Part shown: piece after piece, positions 7,914 to 16,637 of the stretch
How positions within the stretch are numbered: the first letter of the stretch is position 1
How the letters are laid out: each line of letters starts with the position of its first letter
Assembly: GCA_031268095.1 (NCBI GenBank)
Contig: JAIRXU010000060.1
Coordinates: forward strand, 39,996 to 103,995
Origin: Oscillospiraceae bacterium
GTDB lineage: Bacteria > Bacillota > Clostridia > Oscillospirales > Acutalibacteraceae
Direction: 5' to 3'
DNA length: 64,000 bases
The notes under the pieces: generated by a model
Told to the model about the DNA's origin: nothing
The model's input: the letters and a program-made list of their open reading frames with translations, nothing else
Databases searched by the model: none
Program-made: the position numbers and the translations under genes

Positions 7914-8830
7914 GCATACAAGTTCTTTCCCGCGATCCGGAAACAGGCGCGATTCGCATCCAAAAAAATGGCGGCGGGGCCTTGCGCCTCGCCGTCTTCA
8001 CGGACCTTCATTTCGACGGGTTCGATCCGGTCGGGATGCTGCAAACAAAACATTGGCTGCGCTGCCAGACTGAGGCGCTGCGCCCGGATTTGATTGCCGT
8101 CCTGGGCGACACCGCCCTTTGTCCTTATAACCGGGGCAGAACCCAGCGTTTTGCCGCGCTGATGGAGAGCCTCGGTGTGCCATGGACCGCCGTGCTGGGG
8201 AATCACGAGGGCGAGGGCAAACGGGTGCTCACCCGCCGGGACACCGTTGCCTGCTATCAGACGTCGGCGCGGTTCCTGGGCTATGCGGAACTCCCCGGCG
8301 TAACGGGCTACGGCAACCAGATGCTGGAGATCGTCGGTCCGGACGGAAGGCCCATGCAGCGGCTCTGGTTCATGGATTCCGGCGGCGGACGGCAGGGGCA
8401 TTCCTACGTTCAGAAGGATCAAACAGACTGGCTGCGCCGGACAGCGGCGGACGGAACTGTCCCGGGGATGGTCTTCCTGCACGTCCCGCTGCACCAGTAC
8501 CAAGCGGCATATGAGGCGCTGGCCCGGGGGGAAGCGGAGCTGATCCGGGGACAGTGGCGGGAAAGCGTCTGTCTGGGCGGCGGCCCGGACCAGAGCGACG
8601 CCCTGGTCGAGGCAGCCCGGGCCGCGGGAGTCTGGGCCTTCGTTTGCGGCCATGACCACTCCAACGACTTCGACCTGTTCTACCAGGGCATGCATTATAT
8701 CTACACGCAGTCGGGCGGATACTCCCGCCTGTGCTACGACGCCCGTTCGCGGGGGGTGCGGGGCTGCACAGTATATGAAATCGAGACGGACGGAAGGGTT
8801 ACGGTCCGTCAAAACCGGAATCCGAAATGA
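7910..8830 (+). CDS. Calcineurin-like metallophosphoesterase
   Basis: 306 residues with the complete metallophosphoesterase motif set: TDLHFDG (DxH), VLGDTA (GD), LGNHEGEG (GNHE), FLHVPLH and VCGHDHSND (GHDH). It resembles the Dcr2/YkuE-like phosphohydrolases that cleave phosphomonoesters or diesters with a dimetal centre. Start: ATG 7910 overlaps the previous stop in an ATGA arrangement, so it is translationally coupled to the glycosidase. No signal peptide is visible. The 3' end runs 32 nt into the convergent sensor kinase gene. Whether it acts on a sugar phosphate from the same pathway is open. Confidence 0.85.
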   Translation: MSIQVLSRDPETGAIRIQKNGGGALRLAVFTDLHFDGFDPVGMLQTKHWLRCQTEALRPDLIAVLGDTALCPYNRGRTQRFAALMESLGVPWTAVLGNHEGEGKRVLTRRDTVACYQTSARFLGYAELPGVTGYGNQMLEIVGPDGRPMQRLWFMDSGGGRQGHSYVQKDQTDWLRRTAADGTVPGMVFLHVPLHQYQAAYEALARGEAELIRGQWRESVCLGGGPDQSDALVEAARAAGVWAFVCGHDHSNDFDLFYQGMHYIYTQSGGYSRLCYDARSRGVRGCTVYEIETDGRVTVRQNRNPK

Positions 8831-10370
8831 CCGGCAGCTCGAACCAGAAGGTGCTGCCGGTGCCGCGCTGGCTGATGACGCCGAAGTCCGCGCTGTGGAG
8901 GTTCATCGCTGTCCGGACAATCGACAGGCCCAGCCCGGTTCCCACAACACCCCGGCGGTGCGTCTCGCTGGATTTGTAATAGCGGTCCCAAATGTGTTCC
9001 AGTTCTTCTGGGGCGATGCCTTCGCCCGTGTCGGTGACCTCCACCCGGGCCGCAGGGCCCTTCTCCCGCTGCCGCATCGTCAGGGTAACAAAGACATGCT
9101 TGTCCTCGCCCGTGAAGTTGACGGCGTTGGCGATCAGGTTATAGACCGCGCGGCTGAGGAAGGCGGCGTTGCCTTCCACCAGACAGCCGGGCGGAATCGA
9201 CGTCTCGAAACGATACCCTTCTTTTTCGCCGAGGACGGCAAAGCGCTCCGTTGTCTCGGCCAGCAGGCTCCCCAAATCCAGGGGGGCTTTGCTTTGGTTT
9301 TCTGCCTCCAGCTCCAGCTTGGAAAGTTCCAGCAGTTCGTTGACCATCCCCGTCAGGCGCTCGGCTTCGGCAATGATCTTCCCGCAGTGGGCGGTGCGCT
9401 TTTCCGGGTCACCGCCGGAAAGATCCCGGATCATTTCACTGTAAAAACGGATGACCGTCAGGGGGGTCTTGAGGTCGTGCGAAACATTGGCGACCAGTTC
9501 CCGGCGGTAATTGTCTGTCCGCCGCAGTTCTCCCGCCGCGCGCTCCAGCTCTCGGGACAGGCTGCTGATCTCCGTGAAGTCCCAGGGGGTGGGGGTAGGA
9601 TGGAATTCCCCGCCGGAAAGTCCGCTGGCCGCCTTTGTCAGGGCGACAATCGGCCGCGCAACCCGCTGAGAAATCAGCCAGGCAGCGGCAGCGGAGAGCA
9701 CCAGCAGCGTCACCGTGACGATCACAAACTGCCCAGTCAACACGGTGACGGTGGCGTCCGTCGGCGGAATGGGGCTGCTGATGTAAAGGTAGCGCCCCGC
9801 TTCGTCCGCCGGGGTCAGCCGGGCCAGATATACAGCCTGCCCGTAATTGCTCGTTCCCCTGCGGCCCTCGCCGCCGCGGTCGTTTTCCAGGAAACTCATC
9901 TCCGTCAGTTTTTCCTCCGTCATGCGGTTCATCATGTCCGTGAACTGCCCCAGCGAAATGTTCACCCGCCCTCCCCCGCCAATGCTGAACGGGGTTCCGA
10001 AACCGTCGTAATTCCCGAGGATCCAGCCGGATTCATCCAGCAGCAGAATGCGTAAATTTTGGGAAAAAGCAATTTGTTCCAGGAGGGACTTGGCGTCCGT
10101 ATCCCCGTACGCCTGCACCATCTCCCGCCCTGTTTTGCGGATTTCCGCCAGTTTCATGCGCTGGTAAAATGTATTAAACAGCGCAAACTGGAGCACCCAG
10201 AGCAATGCCAGAATGAACACGGAAAATCCCGTAATGTACAGCCAGCACTGGACGGCTAACGCCTTGCGGCCGCCTTTTTCCGGCAGACGGAGGAAACGGC
10301 GCAGCCTCTCTCTGTTCGGCCGCTTCGGTCGGTCCGCCGCGCTTGGGTTACATCGGCTGTTCGGTTTCAA
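8799..10370 (-). CDS. Sensor histidine kinase
   Basis: About 523 residues: a membrane segment near the N-terminus, an extracytoplasmic sensor region of ~130 residues, a second membrane segment, HAMP (RVARPIVAL), HisKA with the phospho-acceptor in VSHDLKTPL, and a HATPase domain with N, G1 (DTGEGIAP) and G2 (GTGLGLSI) boxes. The layout matches the OmpR-type partner encoded immediately upstream. The start is uncertain: the frame is open to an ATG at 10421 inside the regulator gene, but the most plausible codon is TTG 10370, overlapping the regulator 3' end by 23 nt. The stop overlaps the convergent metallophosphoesterase by 32 nt. The signal sensed is unknown. Confidence 0.85.
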   Translation of the reverse strand: MKPNSRCNPSAADRPKRPNRERLRRFLRLPEKGGRKALAVQCWLYITGFSVFILALLWVLQFALFNTFYQRMKLAEIRKTGREMVQAYGDTDAKSLLEQIAFSQNLRILLLDESGWILGNYDGFGTPFSIGGGGRVNISLGQFTDMMNRMTEEKLTEMSFLENDRGGEGRRGTSNYGQAVYLARLTPADEAGRYLYISSPIPPTDATVTVLTGQFVIVTVTLLVLSAAAAWLISQRVARPIVALTKAASGLSGGEFHPTPTPWDFTEISSLSRELERAAGELRRTDNYRRELVANVSHDLKTPLTVIRFYSEMIRDLSGGDPEKRTAHCGKIIAEAERLTGMVNELLELSKLELEAENQSKAPLDLGSLLAETTERFAVLGEKEGYRFETSIPPGCLVEGNAAFLSRAVYNLIANAVNFTGEDKHVFVTLTMRQREKGPAARVEVTDTGEGIAPEELEHIWDRYYKSSETHRRGVVGTGLGLSIVRTAMNLHSADFGVISQRGTGSTFWFELPVISDSGFDGP

Positions 10371-11046
10371 AACGATATCCCACCCCTCGAATGGTTGTAA
10401 TGTATGGCTCGTATGGCGCAATGTGCGCCCGGAGCATTTTAATATGGGTATTCACGGTGCTGTCGTCGCCGTAGAAGTCGTACCCCCAGACCTCCGAGAG
10501 GATCTTTTCCCGGCTCAGGGCAATCCCCCGGTTGCGCACGAGAAAAAACAGCAGGTCATATTCCTTCGGCGTCAGTTCTGCCCGCGCGCCGTCCACCGTC
10601 ACGGTCCGGGCGGACATATCGATCACCGTCCCGCCGAAAGTGTAGACTTCCCGCGCTGTGTCTGCCGGCCCGGCAGCCTGGGCTCCCTTGTGCCGGGTGA
10701 TGATCACCTGCACCCGGGCCAGGACTTCCCGGGGAGAAAACGGCTTGGTCACGTAATCGTCGATCCCGACGTCAAAGCCGTAGAGCTTGTCGTATTCCTC
10801 CGACCGGGCGGAGAGCATGAGAACAGGAATGTCCTTCTCCTTCCGGATCTCCTTGCAGGCGGTATAGCCGTCCATCCGGGGCATCATGATGTCCATCAGG
10901 ATAATGTCGAAGTCCTGCGCACGGCAGAGCCGCACGGCCTCCATCCCATCTTTGGCCTGGGTCACATCGTGCCCCAAAAATTGGGCATACTCCGCGAATC
11001 CCTCCCGGATGGCGTCTTCATCATCGACAATTAAAATGCGGTACAT
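10348..11046 (-). CDS. OmpR/PhoB-family response regulator
   Basis: 232 residues: receiver domain with acidic pocket DDE, phospho-acceptor Asp in LMDIMMPRMDG and Lys in VTKPF, then a winged-helix DNA-binding domain (LTPKEYDLLFFLVRN, TTIRGVGYRFE). It pairs with the sensor kinase gene that follows and overlaps it. Start: GGGAGG at about 11053-11058 precedes ATG 11046; the TTG at 11061 overlaps the ribosome site and is rejected. Targets cannot be predicted from the sequence. Confidence 0.9.
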   Translation of the reverse strand: MYRILIVDDEDAIREGFAEYAQFLGHDVTQAKDGMEAVRLCRAQDFDIILMDIMMPRMDGYTACKEIRKEKDIPVLMLSARSEEYDKLYGFDVGIDDYVTKPFSPREVLARVQVIITRHKGAQAAGPADTAREVYTFGGTVIDMSARTVTVDGARAELTPKEYDLLFFLVRNRGIALSREKILSEVWGYDFYGDDSTVNTHIKMLRAHIAPYEPYITTIRGVGYRFETEQPM

Positions 11047-11201
11047 GGGCAAGCCTCCCAATCAAAAATTTCTGAACTGCGGAATTCCTGCTTCTATTCT
11101 ACAACGGGAGAGGTCCGTTGTCAATCTCCGGACAGTGAAGCTTCCATGAAAAGTAGATAAAATTCCGGCGGGAAGCGAAGAAATGTTGTCGCCGCCATCC
11201 A

Positions 11202-11230
11202 TTGCATTTTCCCGCAAAACGAGGTATAAT
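11202..11230 (+). promoter_or_regulatory. Promoter of the diiron flavoprotein gene
   Basis: -35 TTGCAT (11202-11207), 17-nt spacer, perfect -10 TATAAT (11225-11230), 42 nt before the ATG at 11273. Confidence 0.8.
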
Positions 11231-11272
11231 GAAAGTGACTTCAAAGCAATCCAGCCGGAAAGAGGGAACCAC

Positions 11273-12472
11273 ATGAAACGTCTGAGTGAGCGCGTCTTTT
11301 CCACCGGTATCCTGAATCCCAACCTGCGCGTTTTTGACGTGATTATGCGCACCGAGTTTGGGACAAGCTATAATTCCTACGTCGTCCGGGGCAGCGAGGC
11401 CACCGCTGTCATCGACAGCGCTCACCCGCGCTTCGCGGCGCTGTATGCCGAAGAACTGGAAGCAGCCCTCGGCGGCGCCGCGCCGGCTTACCTGATTGTC
11501 AATCACACCGAACCGGACCACAGCGGCTGCATCGCCCAAATGCTGGAACGTTGGCCGGCGCTGACCATCGTCACCAACAGTGTCGCGGCCAAGAACCTGC
11601 GCAATATCGTCAACCGGGATGACCTCCCGCTGCACATTGTCCAGGACGGCGCGTCGCTCTCCCTGGGGGACCGGACGCTGCTCTTTCGCCTGGCCCCGTT
11701 CCTGCACTGGCCGGACACGATGTTCACCTATCTCCCGGAAGAACAAACCCTCTTCCCCTGCGACGTCTTCGGCTGTCATTATTGCGAACCCGGTGTGCTG
11801 GATACCCACATTGCCTATCCGGCAGATTACGAAACTTCTCTGCGGTATTACTACGACTGCATTTTTGGGCCTTTCCCCGGATTTGTCCAAAAAGGCCTGG
11901 CGAAGCTCGCGGACTGGGAGATCCAGCGGATTTGCCCCAGCCACGGCCCTGTCCTGACGAAAGGCTGCCGGCTGGAAGCGGCGCTCTCAGCCTATGCGGC
12001 CTGGTCCGCGCCCGAACCCCGGAACGCGAAGCGGATTCCGCTGTTCTACTGCACTGCCTACGGCAACACCCGCCGCCTTGCTCAGGCAATCCGGAACGGA
12101 ATCCTCTCCATCTTCCCGGATGCGGATGCGCCGCTGCTTGACCTGTCGGATGAGGATCCGGACGCCATGGGGCAGCGGCTCAACGAGAGCGACGCCTTCC
12201 TGCTGGGGACGCCGACGATCAACCGAGACGCACCGCCGCCGCTCTGGAACCTGCTGGCCAGGGCGGACGCGGTCAACCTGGCCAAGCGCCCTGCGGCCGT
12301 TTTCGGTTCTTTCGGCTGGAGCGGCGAAGGGCCGGGACACATTGCCTTGCGGCTGCAAATGCTCAAATGCGCGGCCTTTGCTGAACCGCACAGGGTTTGC
12401 CTGGTGCCTTCGGCGGCGGATCTGGAGGCCGCCAGAGACTTCGGGGCGGCCTTCGCGGCGGCGATAAAATAA
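11273..12472 (+). CDS. A-type diiron flavoprotein (FprA-like O2/NO reductase)
   Basis: 399 residues. The N-terminal metallo-beta-lactamase domain has the diiron ligand set His78-x-Glu80-x-Asp82-His83 (HTEPDH), a His in FLHWPD, the Asp in FPCDVFG and the His in PSHGPV. The C-terminal flavodoxin domain has the FMN phosphate loop YCTAYGNTRR. Flavodiiron proteins reduce O2 or NO and protect anaerobes. Start ATG 11273 follows AAAGAGGGAACC; the longer frame from 11183 crosses the promoter. It lies 22 nt before hydE, so it may be co-transcribed and protect oxygen-labile hydrogenase maturation. The functional link is inference. Confidence 0.9.
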   Translation: MKRLSERVFSTGILNPNLRVFDVIMRTEFGTSYNSYVVRGSEATAVIDSAHPRFAALYAEELEAALGGAAPAYLIVNHTEPDHSGCIAQMLERWPALTIVTNSVAAKNLRNIVNRDDLPLHIVQDGASLSLGDRTLLFRLAPFLHWPDTMFTYLPEEQTLFPCDVFGCHYCEPGVLDTHIAYPADYETSLRYYYDCIFGPFPGFVQKGLAKLADWEIQRICPSHGPVLTKGCRLEAALSAYAAWSAPEPRNAKRIPLFYCTAYGNTRRLAQAIRNGILSIFPDADAPLLDLSDEDPDAMGQRLNESDAFLLGTPTINRDAPPPLWNLLARADAVNLAKRPAAVFGSFGWSGEGPGHIALRLQMLKCAAFAEPHRVCLVPSAADLEAARDFGAAFAAAIK

Positions 12473-12494
12473 GTATGGATGGGGAATTCTCATC

Positions 12495-13550
12495 ATGACC
12501 AACCACGAATATATCGATTTTCTCGAACAGAATCAATTCCTCCCCCGAGAGGACCTGCGCGTCCTGCTGGACCGCCATGATGAAACGGACGCCGCTTATC
12601 TTTTCGAACGGGCGCGAGCCGTCCGGGAACGATTCTACGGCAAGGCGGTTTATTTGCGCGGGCTGATCGAATTCAGCAGCCACTGCAAAAATGACTGCTA
12701 CTACTGTGGTCTGCGCCGGAGCAACCCCGCCGCCGAGCGCTACCGCCTGACGAAGGAGGAGATCCTCTTCTGCTGCGCGGAAGGCTATGAACTGGGATTC
12801 CGCACCTTTGTGCTGCAAAGCGGAGAAGACCCCTGGTTCACCGATGAGCGCATGACCGATATTGTCGCAGCAATCCGGGCGGCACATCCCGACTGCGCGA
12901 TCACCCTTTCCCTGGGGGAACGCAGCCGCGAGAGCTACGCGGCTCTCTTCGCCGCCGGGGCGGACCGTTATCTGCTCCGACACGAGACCGCCAACGCCGC
13001 GCATTATGCCCGGCTGCATCCGGACGAACTGCGGCTGACGACCCGGATGGATTGTCTGCGGACGCTGCGGGAGATCGGCTATCAGGTTGGCTGTGGATTC
13101 ATGGTGGGCTCTCCGGGCCAAACGACGGACTGCCTGCTGGACGATCTCGGCTTCCTGCGGGAATTCCAGCCGGAGATGGTCGGAATCGGCCCCTTCCTTC
13201 CGCACCACGGCACCCCCTTCGCCGGAGAAGCCGCCGGGACGCTGGAACAGACGCTCTTCCTGCTTGGAATCCTTCGCCTGCTGCTCCCGGCGGTGCTGCT
13301 CCCGGCGACGACGGCGCTGGGCACCGTCCATGCCACCGGGCGGGAACAGGGGCTGCGGGCTGGCGCCAATATCGTGATGCCCAACCTTTCGCCGGTGGGG
13401 GTGCGGAAAAAATATTTACTTTATGATAACAAAATCTGCACCGGCGAAGAAGCGGCGGAATGCCGCGTCTGCCTCCAGCGGCGGGTAGAAGGCGCAGGGT
13501 ACGAGATCGTCGCCAGCCGGGGCGATCCCATTTCGATCAGCACTGGTTAA
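12495..13550 (+). CDS. hydE: [FeFe]-hydrogenase maturase HydE (radical SAM)
   Basis: 351 residues. The radical SAM cluster motif CKNDCYYC (Cys64, 68, 71) and flanking sequence (LRGLIEFSSH, YCGLRRSN) match HydE, which helps build the dithiomethylamine-bridged diiron precursor of the H-cluster. Length fits the family. It is followed, after a ThuA-like gene and two tRNAs on the other strand, by hydG and then hydF. No structural hydrogenase gene (hydA) is in the window. The ribosome site before the ATG is weak (GATGGGGAA). Confidence 0.93.
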   Translation: MTNHEYIDFLEQNQFLPREDLRVLLDRHDETDAAYLFERARAVRERFYGKAVYLRGLIEFSSHCKNDCYYCGLRRSNPAAERYRLTKEEILFCCAEGYELGFRTFVLQSGEDPWFTDERMTDIVAAIRAAHPDCAITLSLGERSRESYAALFAAGADRYLLRHETANAAHYARLHPDELRLTTRMDCLRTLREIGYQVGCGFMVGSPGQTTDCLLDDLGFLREFQPEMVGIGPFLPHHGTPFAGEAAGTLEQTLFLLGILRLLLPAVLLPATTALGTVHATGREQGLRAGANIVMPNLSPVGVRKKYLLYDNKICTGEEAAECRVCLQRRVEGAGYEIVASRGDPISISTG

Positions 13551-13687
13551 AGCAACCTGAAAACAGCGTTTCGCTGATTTCAAAAAAGCCGTATTTGCGG
13601 TTCGTGATGAACGATCTGATCATTGCGTCGAACCGTTGACTGCGGGAAAGATTGCAGCCCGCGCAGCTGGGGCAGGCTGCGGGCCGG

Positions 13688-14404
13688 TCATATCCGTTCC
13701 ATCTCGTCTCCTGCGCGGAACTCCCGGGGCTCCGGCGGCGCGGCCCAGCGGATGGCGTTGCCAATGATCCGCAGGACGTGTTCGTTGTGATAAGACGGGC
13801 AGGTCTCGTGCCCCGGATGGAAATAAAAGATCCTGCCAAGCCCGCGCGTGAACGTGCAGCCGCCCCGGAAGACATTGCCGCCTTCGAACCAGCTGAGGAA
13901 CAGCAGTTCCTCTGGCTCCGGGATGAAAAAATATTCGCCGTACATTTCCTCGTGCGCCAATCCGAAGTGCAGCGGGACGCCCCGGGCGATGGGATGGTTG
14001 GGACTGACGTTCCAGATCACGCAGCGCTCCTCCTCGTTGCGCCAGCGCAGGGTGCAGGGCGTTCCCATCAGGCGGAGGAAGGGCTTGGACTGGTGGGCGC
14101 TGTGCAGCGGCACGAAGCCCATGCCCTGCTGAACCCGTTCGGCAACCCGCTGGGCCACGTCGTCCCGGACCCAGCTGTGCCGGCAGTGCCCCCACCAAAG
14201 CAGCACGTCGGTCCACCGAAGCACATCTTCCGTCAGCCCATGCTCTGCGTCCTGCTCCAGCGTCGCCGTGCGGATCTCCAGATCCTCGGCGGCCAGGGCC
14301 TGCTTCAGATGTTCGTGCATTCCCCGGGGATAATATTCCTTCGCCGGGGTGTCTTCTGTTTCATGAAAATATTCGTTCCAGATGGTCACGCGCAATTTGT
14401 CCAT
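13688..14404 (-). CDS. ThuA-like domain protein
   Basis: 238 residues, related to ThuA (trehalose utilisation) proteins, which adopt a class I glutamine amidotransferase-like fold without a clear catalytic triad. Recognisable stretches are VTIWNEYFHE at the N-terminus, VLLWWGHCRH, GFVPLHSAHQSK and GRIFYFHPGHE. Start ATG 14404 follows AAAGGGG; the frame extends upstream without support. It is monocistronic and convergent with hydE. A role in sugar metabolism is likely only by family association. Confidence 0.8.
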   Translation of the reverse strand: MDKLRVTIWNEYFHETEDTPAKEYYPRGMHEHLKQALAAEDLEIRTATLEQDAEHGLTEDVLRWTDVLLWWGHCRHSWVRDDVAQRVAERVQQGMGFVPLHSAHQSKPFLRLMGTPCTLRWRNEEERCVIWNVSPNHPIARGVPLHFGLAHEEMYGEYFFIPEPEELLFLSWFEGGNVFRGGCTFTRGLGRIFYFHPGHETCPSYHNEHVLRIIGNAIRWAAPPEPREFRAGDEMERI

Positions 14405-14595
14405 GCCTAGGCCCCTTTCCGCCGAAAGCGTTCGTATTGCCTGCACCGGTCCCCGAACCGGCGCCCCAATTGCCAAAAGAGATCCGGCGCCGTAGCGGTT
14501 TCCATAAGAAACACAACATCCCCGCTGCTGTTTCAGGCCGCAGCGGGAATAGGGGGTAACCGTCGCTGCATGCGCCGCGCAAGGCCGGATTTTTC

Positions 14596-14624
14596 TTGAC
14601 AGCCGGCGTGTTTGGTGCTAAACT
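14596..14624 (+). promoter_or_regulatory. Possible promoter reading towards hydG, antisense to two tRNA genes
   Basis: -35 TTGACA (14596-14601), 17-nt spacer, -10 TAAACT (14619-14624). Downstream there are only short ORFs on this strand before the tRNA-Leu genes, which lie on the opposite strand. It could drive hydG with a long leader, a small RNA, or nothing. The region 14405-14741 otherwise holds no convincing gene. Confidence 0.35.
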
Positions 14625-14703
14625 ATATTCCTGCTTTATGCGGACCGAAGGAGCGCGCCTGAGCAACGGAGAGGAGCGATGGAATGGGCAAGCCGACAGC
14701 CTC

Positions 14704-14735
14704 AAAAAAAGCCGCCGCGGACGATGCAGTCCGCG
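14704..14735 (-). terminator. Terminator of tRNA-Leu(CAA)
   Basis: Minus strand: CGCGGAC / GTCCGCG hairpin (14735-14729 with 14722-14716) followed by GCGGC and seven Ts (14710-14704). It lies directly after the tRNA 3' end. Confidence 0.8.
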
Positions 14736-14741
14736 ACAACC

Positions 14742-14826
14742 TGGTGCCGCTGGTGGGACTTGAACCCACACGCATCGCTGCAACGGATTTTGAGTCCGCC
14801 CCGTCTGCCAATTCCAGCACAGCGGC
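14742..14826 (-). tRNA. tRNA-Leu (anticodon CAA)
   Basis: 85 nt including an encoded CCA. Acceptor arms GCCGCTG/CAGCGGC (14826-14820 and 14752-14746), discriminator A, long variable arm typical of leucine, T arm with GGTTCAAGTCC, and anticodon loop CTCAAAA giving CAA, which reads UUG. Confidence 0.95.
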
Positions 14827-14835
14827 ATTTCTTCT

Positions 14836-14864
14836 ATTATATCAGCTTTCACAGGAAAATGCAA
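14836..14864 (-). promoter_or_regulatory. Promoter of tRNA-Leu(CAA)
   Basis: Minus strand: -35 TTGCAT (14864-14859), 17-nt spacer, -10 TATAAT (14841-14836), 10 nt before the tRNA 5' end. Confidence 0.8.
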
Positions 14865-14942
14865 GTGTTTTTGCAAAATTGAGGATCGAAAAATGGAATG
14901 GCTGGCTGAACAAAGATGCCCGTCGGACACGGACTGCAGCGC

Positions 14943-14976
14943 CAAAAGAAGAGCGCTGGAGGCGTGATCCGCCTCC
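14943..14976 (-). terminator. Probable terminator of tRNA-Leu(UAG)
   Basis: Minus strand: perfect GGAGGCG/CGCCTCC hairpin (14976-14970 with 14964-14958) followed by an interrupted T-rich run (CTCTTCTTTT). Position right after the tRNA supports the call; the T-tract is weak. Confidence 0.5.
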
Positions 14977-14984
14977 GGCGCAAC

Positions 14985-15067
14985 TGGTGCGGACGGTGGG
15001 ACTCGAACCCACACGGTTGCCCACTGGCTCCTAAGACCAGCGCGTCTGCCAGTTCCGCCACGTCCGC
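14985..15067 (-). tRNA. tRNA-Leu (anticodon TAG)
   Basis: 83 nt including an encoded CCA. Acceptor arms GCGGACG/CGTCCGC (15067-15061 and 14995-14989), class II long variable arm, T arm GGTTCGAGTCC, anticodon loop CTTAGGA giving UAG, which reads CUA/CUN. Confidence 0.95.
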
Positions 15068-15084
15068 ACAGATCGACGAACTCT

Positions 15085-15113
15085 ATTATACCACAGTTTC
15101 CGTCGCATGGCAA
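15085..15113 (-). promoter_or_regulatory. Promoter of tRNA-Leu(UAG)
   Basis: Minus strand: -35 TTGCCA (15113-15108), 17-nt spacer, -10 TATAAT (15090-15085). Confidence 0.75.
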
Positions 15114-15156
15114 GCGGAACCAGAAATTTTTTGAAATGAGTTGAAGGAGCCGTATC

Positions 15157-16590
15157 ATGTATCATCCATCCTCCCCCCGCGCGGACGAATTCATCGACCA
15201 CCAGGAAATTTTGGATACCCTGGCTTACGCCGAAGCGCACAAGACCGACGTAGCAGCGATTGACGGAATCCTCCGGAAAGCACGGGAATGCAAGGGCCTG
15301 GACCACCGGGAAGCCTCGGTGCTGCTGGCCTGCGCGCTACCGGATAAAGCCGCGGAAATCGAGACCTTGGCGCGGCAAATGAAACAGGATTTCTACGGCA
15401 ACCGGATCGTGATGTTCGCGCCGCTCTACCTGTCCAATTACTGCGTGAACGGCTGCGTCTACTGCCCCTACCACCTGCAAAACAAACATATGCCCCGGCG
15501 GAAACTGAGCCAGGAGGAGATCGCCCGGGAGGTGACCGCGCTGCAGGACATGGGGCACAAGCGCCTGGCGCTCGAAACCGGAGAGCACCCCCTGCATAAC
15601 CCCATCGAATATGTCCTGGAATCCATCCAGACGATCTACGGCATCAAACACCGCAACGGCGCGATCCGGCGGGTCAACGTCAACATCGCCGCGACGACGG
15701 CGGAAAACTACCGCAGGCTCCGGGACGCGGGAATCGGGACATACATTCTCTTCCAGGAGACGTACCACCGGGAGAGTTACGAGCTGCTTCATCCCACCGG
15801 ACCCAAACACAACTATGCCTGGCACACCGAAGCCATGGACAGGGCGATGGCTGGCGGGATCGACGACGTTGGACTGGGGGTGCTCTTTGGGCTGGAGCGC
15901 TACCGGTACGAGTTTGCCGCGCTGCTGATGCACGCCGAACACCTGGAGGCCGCTTTCGGTGTAGGGCCCCATACGGTCAGTGTCCCCAGGATCAAACCGG
16001 CGGACGGCGTGGATCCGGACGCCTTTGCCAACGGCATCGACGACGACACCTTTGCCCGGATCGTCGCCTGCATCCGCGTATCGGTACCCTATACGGGAAT
16101 GATCATCTCCACCCGCGAGAGCCAGGCCGTTCGCGCCCGGACTCTCGCGCTGGGCATTTCCCAAATCAGCGGCGCGAGCCGGACCAGCGTCGGCGGATAC
16201 GCCGACGGGGAGGAATCGGAAACCCTCTCCCCCGCGGACCATACGGAACAGTTCGAGGTCAGCGACAACCGCACGCTCGATGAAGTGGTCCGCTGGCTGA
16301 TGAAGCTGGGATATATCCCCAGTTTCTGCACTGCCTGCTATCGCGAGGGCCGCACCGGTGACCGGTTCATGCAGCTATGCAAAAGCGGGCAGATCCTCAA
16401 CTGCTGCCACCCCAACGCCCTGATGACGCTGGAAGAATACCTTCTGGACTACGCCTCCCCCGCCACCCGCGCGCTCGGGGAAAACCTGATTGCCCAGGAA
16501 ATCGAAAAAATCCCCAGCGAGAAGATGCGCGCGCTGACGCTGCGGCACCTCGGGAGCATCCGCGGCGGGGAACGGGATTTCCGGGTGTGA
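15157..16590 (+). CDS. hydG: [FeFe]-hydrogenase maturase HydG (radical SAM tyrosine lyase)
   Basis: 477 residues. The radical SAM motif CVNGCVYC (Cys96, 100, 103) is followed by HydG/ThiH-like barrel sequence (ETGEHPLHNP, VNVNIAATT). The C-terminal domain carries the auxiliary-cluster cysteines in FCTACYREGR and NCCHPNAL. HydG cleaves tyrosine to make the CO and CN ligands of the H-cluster. Start ATG 15157 follows GAAGGAG. It lies upstream of the broken S66 gene and hydF on the same strand, with hydE about 1.6 kb upstream across the tRNA block. Confidence 0.95.
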   Translation: MYHPSSPRADEFIDHQEILDTLAYAEAHKTDVAAIDGILRKARECKGLDHREASVLLACALPDKAAEIETLARQMKQDFYGNRIVMFAPLYLSNYCVNGCVYCPYHLQNKHMPRRKLSQEEIAREVTALQDMGHKRLALETGEHPLHNPIEYVLESIQTIYGIKHRNGAIRRVNVNIAATTAENYRRLRDAGIGTYILFQETYHRESYELLHPTGPKHNYAWHTEAMDRAMAGGIDDVGLGVLFGLERYRYEFAALLMHAEHLEAAFGVGPHTVSVPRIKPADGVDPDAFANGIDDDTFARIVACIRVSVPYTGMIISTRESQAVRARTLALGISQISGASRTSVGGYADGEESETLSPADHTEQFEVSDNRTLDEVVRWLMKLGYIPSFCTACYREGRTGDRFMQLCKSGQILNCCHPNALMTLEEYLLDYASPATRALGENLIAQEIEKIPSEKMRALTLRHLGSIRGGERDFRV

Positions 16591-16637
16591 AATTTTGGCG
16601 GCAAAGGGAATAACGCCCAAAGAGGAGCCGAACGATT

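Noticed and set aside
13551..13687. GC-rich partial hairpin between hydE and the ThuA-like gene
   Set aside because: Stem is interrupted and has no T-tract on either strand, so not called a terminator.
14679..15034. Small ORFs across the tRNA block with a GAGAGGAG site
   Set aside because: They read through both tRNA genes in antisense; their VGLEPTR-type text is tRNA sequence.
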